Source of the DNA: Flavobacteriales bacterium
Lineage (GTDB): Bacteria > Bacteroidota > Bacteroidia > Flavobacteriales_E > Vicingaceae
Length of the DNA: 61,537 nucleotides
Direction: 5' to 3'
NCBI GenBank assembly: GCA_002401955.1
Contig: NVUQ01000015.1
Coordinates: 1 to 61,537 of the forward strand
The notes beneath the pieces were generated by a model. The model ran no database searches and was not told the DNA's origin. It saw nothing but the letters and a program-made list of their open reading frames with translations. Numbering within the stretch: the first letter of the stretch is position 1; every line of letters begins with the position of its first letter. Made by a program: the position numbers and the translations under genes. This document shows positions 59,601 to 61,537 of the stretch, piece after piece.

Positions 59601-61537
59601 AACACCACCGCATCAAGTACGTCATTCAATACTTTACCTACAGAACAAGCCGATGATTGGATGATTACTTCAGGGATCGGTCCTCTTCCAGCTAATCAGA
59701 TGTTAACTTGGGATGCCATAGCAGAGGCCGCACCAAACTTTCCTGATGGTTATGAAGTAAGGATTTCTACCACCCAACTTCCAGCCAATGTTGGAAATTA
59801 TGCTACGGTTTTATTTTCTACTGCTGCCGAGAACGGTTTTACAACACAACGTAGTGTTTCATTAGCATCATACGCTGGGCAAACAGTATACATCGCTTTT
59901 AGAAATAATTCAACCGATGAATTTATTTTATCCATCGATGATATATGGGTTGGTACTACTGGTCCTGGTTGCACCGCAACAATAACAAAAACCGATTTCG
60001 TTGAAATTATCAATTGTACCGTATTGCCTCCTGTTGCAGATTTAAATGCAACAGATTCAACAGGGTGTGCACCATTAACGATTACTTTTACAGATGCAAC
60101 TGTCTCTGGTGATCCTGCAACTTCATGGTTGTGGAACTTTGGAGATGGAAATTTCTCTACATCACAAAACCCACCAACACATGTTTATACGGTACCTAAT
60201 ACTTATTTTGTAAGTTTTCAGGCGTGTAATTCAGGTGGTTGTACAACTGATTATATAACAGTTTTAGTAGGTACTGGCGTAACAGCAATTGCTGGAGCTG
60301 CTCAGAATATATGTGGAACAACAGCAACATTAGCTGGTAATGATCCAGCACCTGATACTGGACTATGGTCAGTACTTGCTGGTACAGGTTCTGTAACTAC
60401 TCCAACAGCTTTTAATTCTGGAGTCACTGGACTTTCTCCAGGCTTAAATCAGTTTGTTTGGACAGTTACAGGAACAGGTTGTGTATCTATTGATACAGTT
60501 GATATAACGGTTGCAGCTACACCAACAACATCCAATGCTGGAGCTGCTCAGAATGTATGTGGAACAACAGCGACCTTAGCAGGTAATGTCGCTGCTTCAG
60601 GAACAGGAACATGGACTTTAATTAGTGGAGCAGGAACAATCACCACACCAGGTTCAGCTACATCAGGTATTACTGGATTGGGAGTAGGAGCGAATGTATT
60701 TGAGTGGAGCATAGCGAATCTACCATGTGCCGCTTCAATGAGTCAGGTAACCATAACAGGAGTAGCTACACCAACAACATCCAATGCTGGAACTGCTCAA
60801 AATGTATGTGGAACAACAGCGACCTTAGCAGGTAATGTTCCTGCCATAGGAACAGGAACATGGACTTTAATTAGTGGAGCAGGAACGATAACCACTCCAG
60901 GTTCAGCCACTTCTGGATTAACTGGATTGGGAGTAGGAGCCAATGTATTTGAGTGGAGTATAGCCAATGCACCATGTGCTGCTTCAACGAGTCAGGTAAC
61001 CATAACAGGAGTAGCTACACCAACAACATCTAATGCAGGAGCTGCTCAAAATGTATGTGGAACAACAGCGACCTTAGCAGGTAATGTTCCTGCTTCAGGA
61101 ACAGGAACATGGACTTTAATTAGTGGAACAGGAACAATTACTACACCAGGTTCAGCCACATCAGGTATTACTGGATTGGGAGTAGGAGCCAATGTGTTTG
61201 AGTGGAGCATAGCGAATCTGCCATGTGCTGCCTCAACGAGTCAGGTAACTATAACAGGAGTCACACCTGCCAACGCTGGAACTTCGAATGTTTTTGGAAT
61301 TTGTGCAACTGCACTAGCTACAGATTTATTTCCTCTTTTAGGAGGAGCAGATCTGGGAGGAGCATGGACAGGAGGTCCACCTCCATTGACAGGAGGTGAT
61401 CAAGGAACATTTGATCCATCCACCAATATAGCGGGAGTATATACCTATACGGTAACAGGAGTAACACCATGTGCCAATGCCGTATCTACGGTAACAGTAA
61501 CGATAACAGCAGGAGATGATCCAACTTTTGTTTACCC
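56691..61537 (+). CDS. Giant secreted M43 metalloprotease/adhesin (partial, open at window end)
   Basis: The frame is open for at least 1,615 codons to the window edge; start ATG 56691. A signal peptide (1-20, ending ASFCQ) precedes a propeptide with a run of ten Asn (57-kb region). The M43 protease domain has HEMGHTFGLFH (His316, Glu317, His320, His326) and Met-turn HMSYSF near residue 418. Then come a PKD domain (TGWTWDFNSAG), beta-sandwich regions, a second PKD (DYTWDFGDGAVQ), a cleaved-adhesin-like domain (about 920-1110, FEDFESGWPAGY), a third PKD (SWLWNFGDGNFS) and a run of Ig-like repeats, three of which are near-identical (60516-61259). A T9SS tail is expected beyond the window. Confidence 0.92.
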   Translation, partial: MKSFLILALSLLISMASFCQKSNNNSIVKIPKTQVVGDYKGQPNVVKNGVKTPTSAQMSGSYEIKPRSQSKKVSNASLNQGKPIVNNLSKQNIVKKNNNNNNNNNNTSAVSNKHLANPKNNPRNLPLNSKGNLISVDGYEVTFDVPNSSKTSNVCSTPMPTMIDGNKNAACGFIVPRDNPASRDVSTFNTVKYFQLRWLVFTDGGPATNIDQTRINALMNELNADYAAYNMVFCADPATFLESSTWYTHNSNTDEFPMKDANNVTPTQVINIYVVGSMTAGGYARMPYDPNGGTDAHGGIVLNKGNCSVGTHTLAHEMGHTFGLFHTFNGVAEQGGPGSCSNCYERVRNTNGSSNASGVPTPLGGPYTSEGDQEGDWCSDTHPHDQDSYQCPGPAGATGGCDLFGRVPANFPVDNHMSYSFCTSTFTDQQSRRMHGMVDDYLGSWVNYGGGICGSLPPVAEFVGTPTNWQSPSTVNFTDLSQPTAIITGWTWDFNSAGQAGTVTPATFVGQTPPPVVYDIGGAGGCLDYEVTLTITGNGGDTEVKTSYINVCPASGDCDTLDLYWTTPASSPTWYNYAGGYLTGVQDPGNQVTPATDIKGMYERYITPNPGVSTVGAIRVGLGNLNDADGDMRFQVAVYDDDGTGAPGALLGGRGGLDPNNIGVPGWGFYNEIWIPLLTPLTPTTGSFHVAVEILPQDATDSMLVISSVAPQGQGNGLNHIFTTGWGMENLLGVYGVDIDLDIVPMMGEWAPLPLITGFTENVVCDTTFVTLFDTILYTDYAGTALTGLSFTFADGTVVTGPPDPGTINRTYTQAGPDTVTIVAINDCGRADTTVWYIPYNFLSTPDAEFTKVQGDPICMGAPGVDFNANTSGYQDYTWDFGDGAVQSSGDTASVNHVYNIPGLYYTSLTVTSTGYQPIDILHFEDFESGWPAGYLRFNNDVFTPNVAVNPPFTGSNATAWLDMDVYGDGNTTASSTSFNTLPTEQADDWMITSGIGPLPANQMLTWDAIAEAAPNFPDGYEVRISTTQLPANVGNYATVLFSTAAENGFTTQRSVSLASYAGQTVYIAFRNNSTDEFILSIDDIWVGTTGPGCTATITKTDFVEIINCTVLPPVADLNATDSTGCAPLTITFTDATVSGDPATSWLWNFGDGNFSTSQNPPTHVYTVPNTYFVSFQACNSGGCTTDYITVLVGTGVTAIAGAAQNICGTTATLAGNDPAPDTGLWSVLAGTGSVTTPTAFNSGVTGLSPGLNQFVWTVTGTGCVSIDTVDITVAATPTTSNAGAAQNVCGTTATLAGNVAASGTGTWTLISGAGTITTPGSATSGITGLGVGANVFEWSIANLPCAASMSQVTITGVATPTTSNAGTAQNVCGTTATLAGNVPAIGTGTWTLISGAGTITTPGSATSGLTGLGVGANVFEWSIANAPCAASTSQVTITGVATPTTSNAGAAQNVCGTTATLAGNVPASGTGTWTLISGTGTITTPGSATSGITGLGVGANVFEWSIANLPCAASTSQVTITGVTPANAGTSNVFGICATALATDLFPLLGGADLGGAWTGGPPPLTGGDQGTFDPSTNIAGVYTYTVTGVTPCANAVSTVTVTITAGDDPTFVY
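56979..57008 (+). repeat. Poly-asparagine codon run
   Basis: Ten Asn codons in a row (2 AAC, then 8 AAT) lie in the propeptide region of the giant M43 protein. The AAT run is a perfect trinucleotide microsatellite; copy changes would not shift the frame. Confidence 0.95.
60516..61259 (+). repeat. Three near-identical tandem domain repeats of about 249 bp (83 aa)
   Basis: Units begin at 60516, 60765 and 61014, each starting GCTACACCAACAACATC and encoding an Ig-like domain with AQNVCGTTATLAGNV, GTGTWTLISG and GLGVGANVFEWSIAN. A more diverged unit precedes them (about 60287-60515). Near identity at the DNA level suggests recent duplication or gene conversion. Confidence 0.95.

Noticed and set aside
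61202-61399. 65-codon plus-strand frame near the right end
   Set aside because: Out-of-frame shadow of the giant protease gene, whose frame stays open through it.

Overview
The window comes from an AT-rich member of the Bacteroidota, most likely Flavobacteriales or a close relative. The signs are type IX secretion (T9SS) sorting tails (42137..44203, 34395..36530), TonB receptor plus DUF4249 pairs, a GldN-like protein, futalosine-pathway MqnE, and many promoters of the Bacteroidota form TAnnTTTG, four of them with TTTG 19-20 bp upstream. It is almost entirely ordinary chromosome. There is no IS element, phage, rRNA or CRISPR array. One tRNA (Arg, ACG) lies on the minus strand at 31132..31205.

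Layout. 1-3.8 kb: a minus-strand inositol-lipid cluster (CDP-alcohol phosphotransferase, DUF4833, inositol-3-phosphate synthase, PgpA-like phosphatase). 3.8-4.3 kb: a long degenerate pyrimidine-rich array. 4.3-13.1 kb: ychF, a PLD/VTT pair, priA, small unknowns and a THUMP RNA methyltransferase whose stop codon runs into a heptanucleotide array. 13.3-22.9 kb: a TonB receptor with a YfiR-domain hybrid histidine kinase, a DinB protein, and a TonB receptor/DUF4249 lipoprotein pair whose second member carries a repeat element inside its coding sequence. 22.9-31 kb: trxB, a hydroxyacyl-CoA dehydrogenase, and an envelope block (LptF/G permease, three glycosyltransferases, dapD). 31-34 kb: an Lrp regulator divergent from a DUF1338 enzyme plus FAD 2-hydroxyacid dehydrogenase pair. 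34-46.8 kb: secreted M43 protease, mqnE, SRPBCC/GyrI protein, GDPD, GldN-like protein, a T9SS-tailed beta-propeller protein, tryptophan 2,3-dioxygenase and an aromatic amino acid decarboxylase. 47-56.6 kb: a molybdenum cofactor cluster (moaA, then moeA-mobA-moaD-moeB-moaE-moaCB). 56.7 kb to the end: a giant secreted M43 protease/adhesin, still open at the window edge.

The most unusual locus is within the molybdenum cofactor cluster. The last 165 bp of moaA are duplicated 1,625 bp downstream, with a DUF4143 ATPase gene between the copies. Five of the six coding differences between the copies are synonymous, as expected if both were once ends of working moaA genes. This looks like a cassette that entered the 3' end of moaA and rebuilt it. 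The ATPase promoter has a perfect 13-bp inverted repeat, one arm of which lies between its -33 and -7 elements. Related palindromic elements of about 104 bp lie on both sides of moaA.

Other points of note are the linked DUF1338/FAD dehydrogenase pair (a possible 2-oxoadipate to 2-hydroxyglutarate to 2-oxoglutarate route), the GldN paralogue outside a gldKLMN operon, several families of degenerate intergenic arrays, and the 249-bp tandem domain repeats in the terminal protein. All calls are from reading the sequence; no database search was run.
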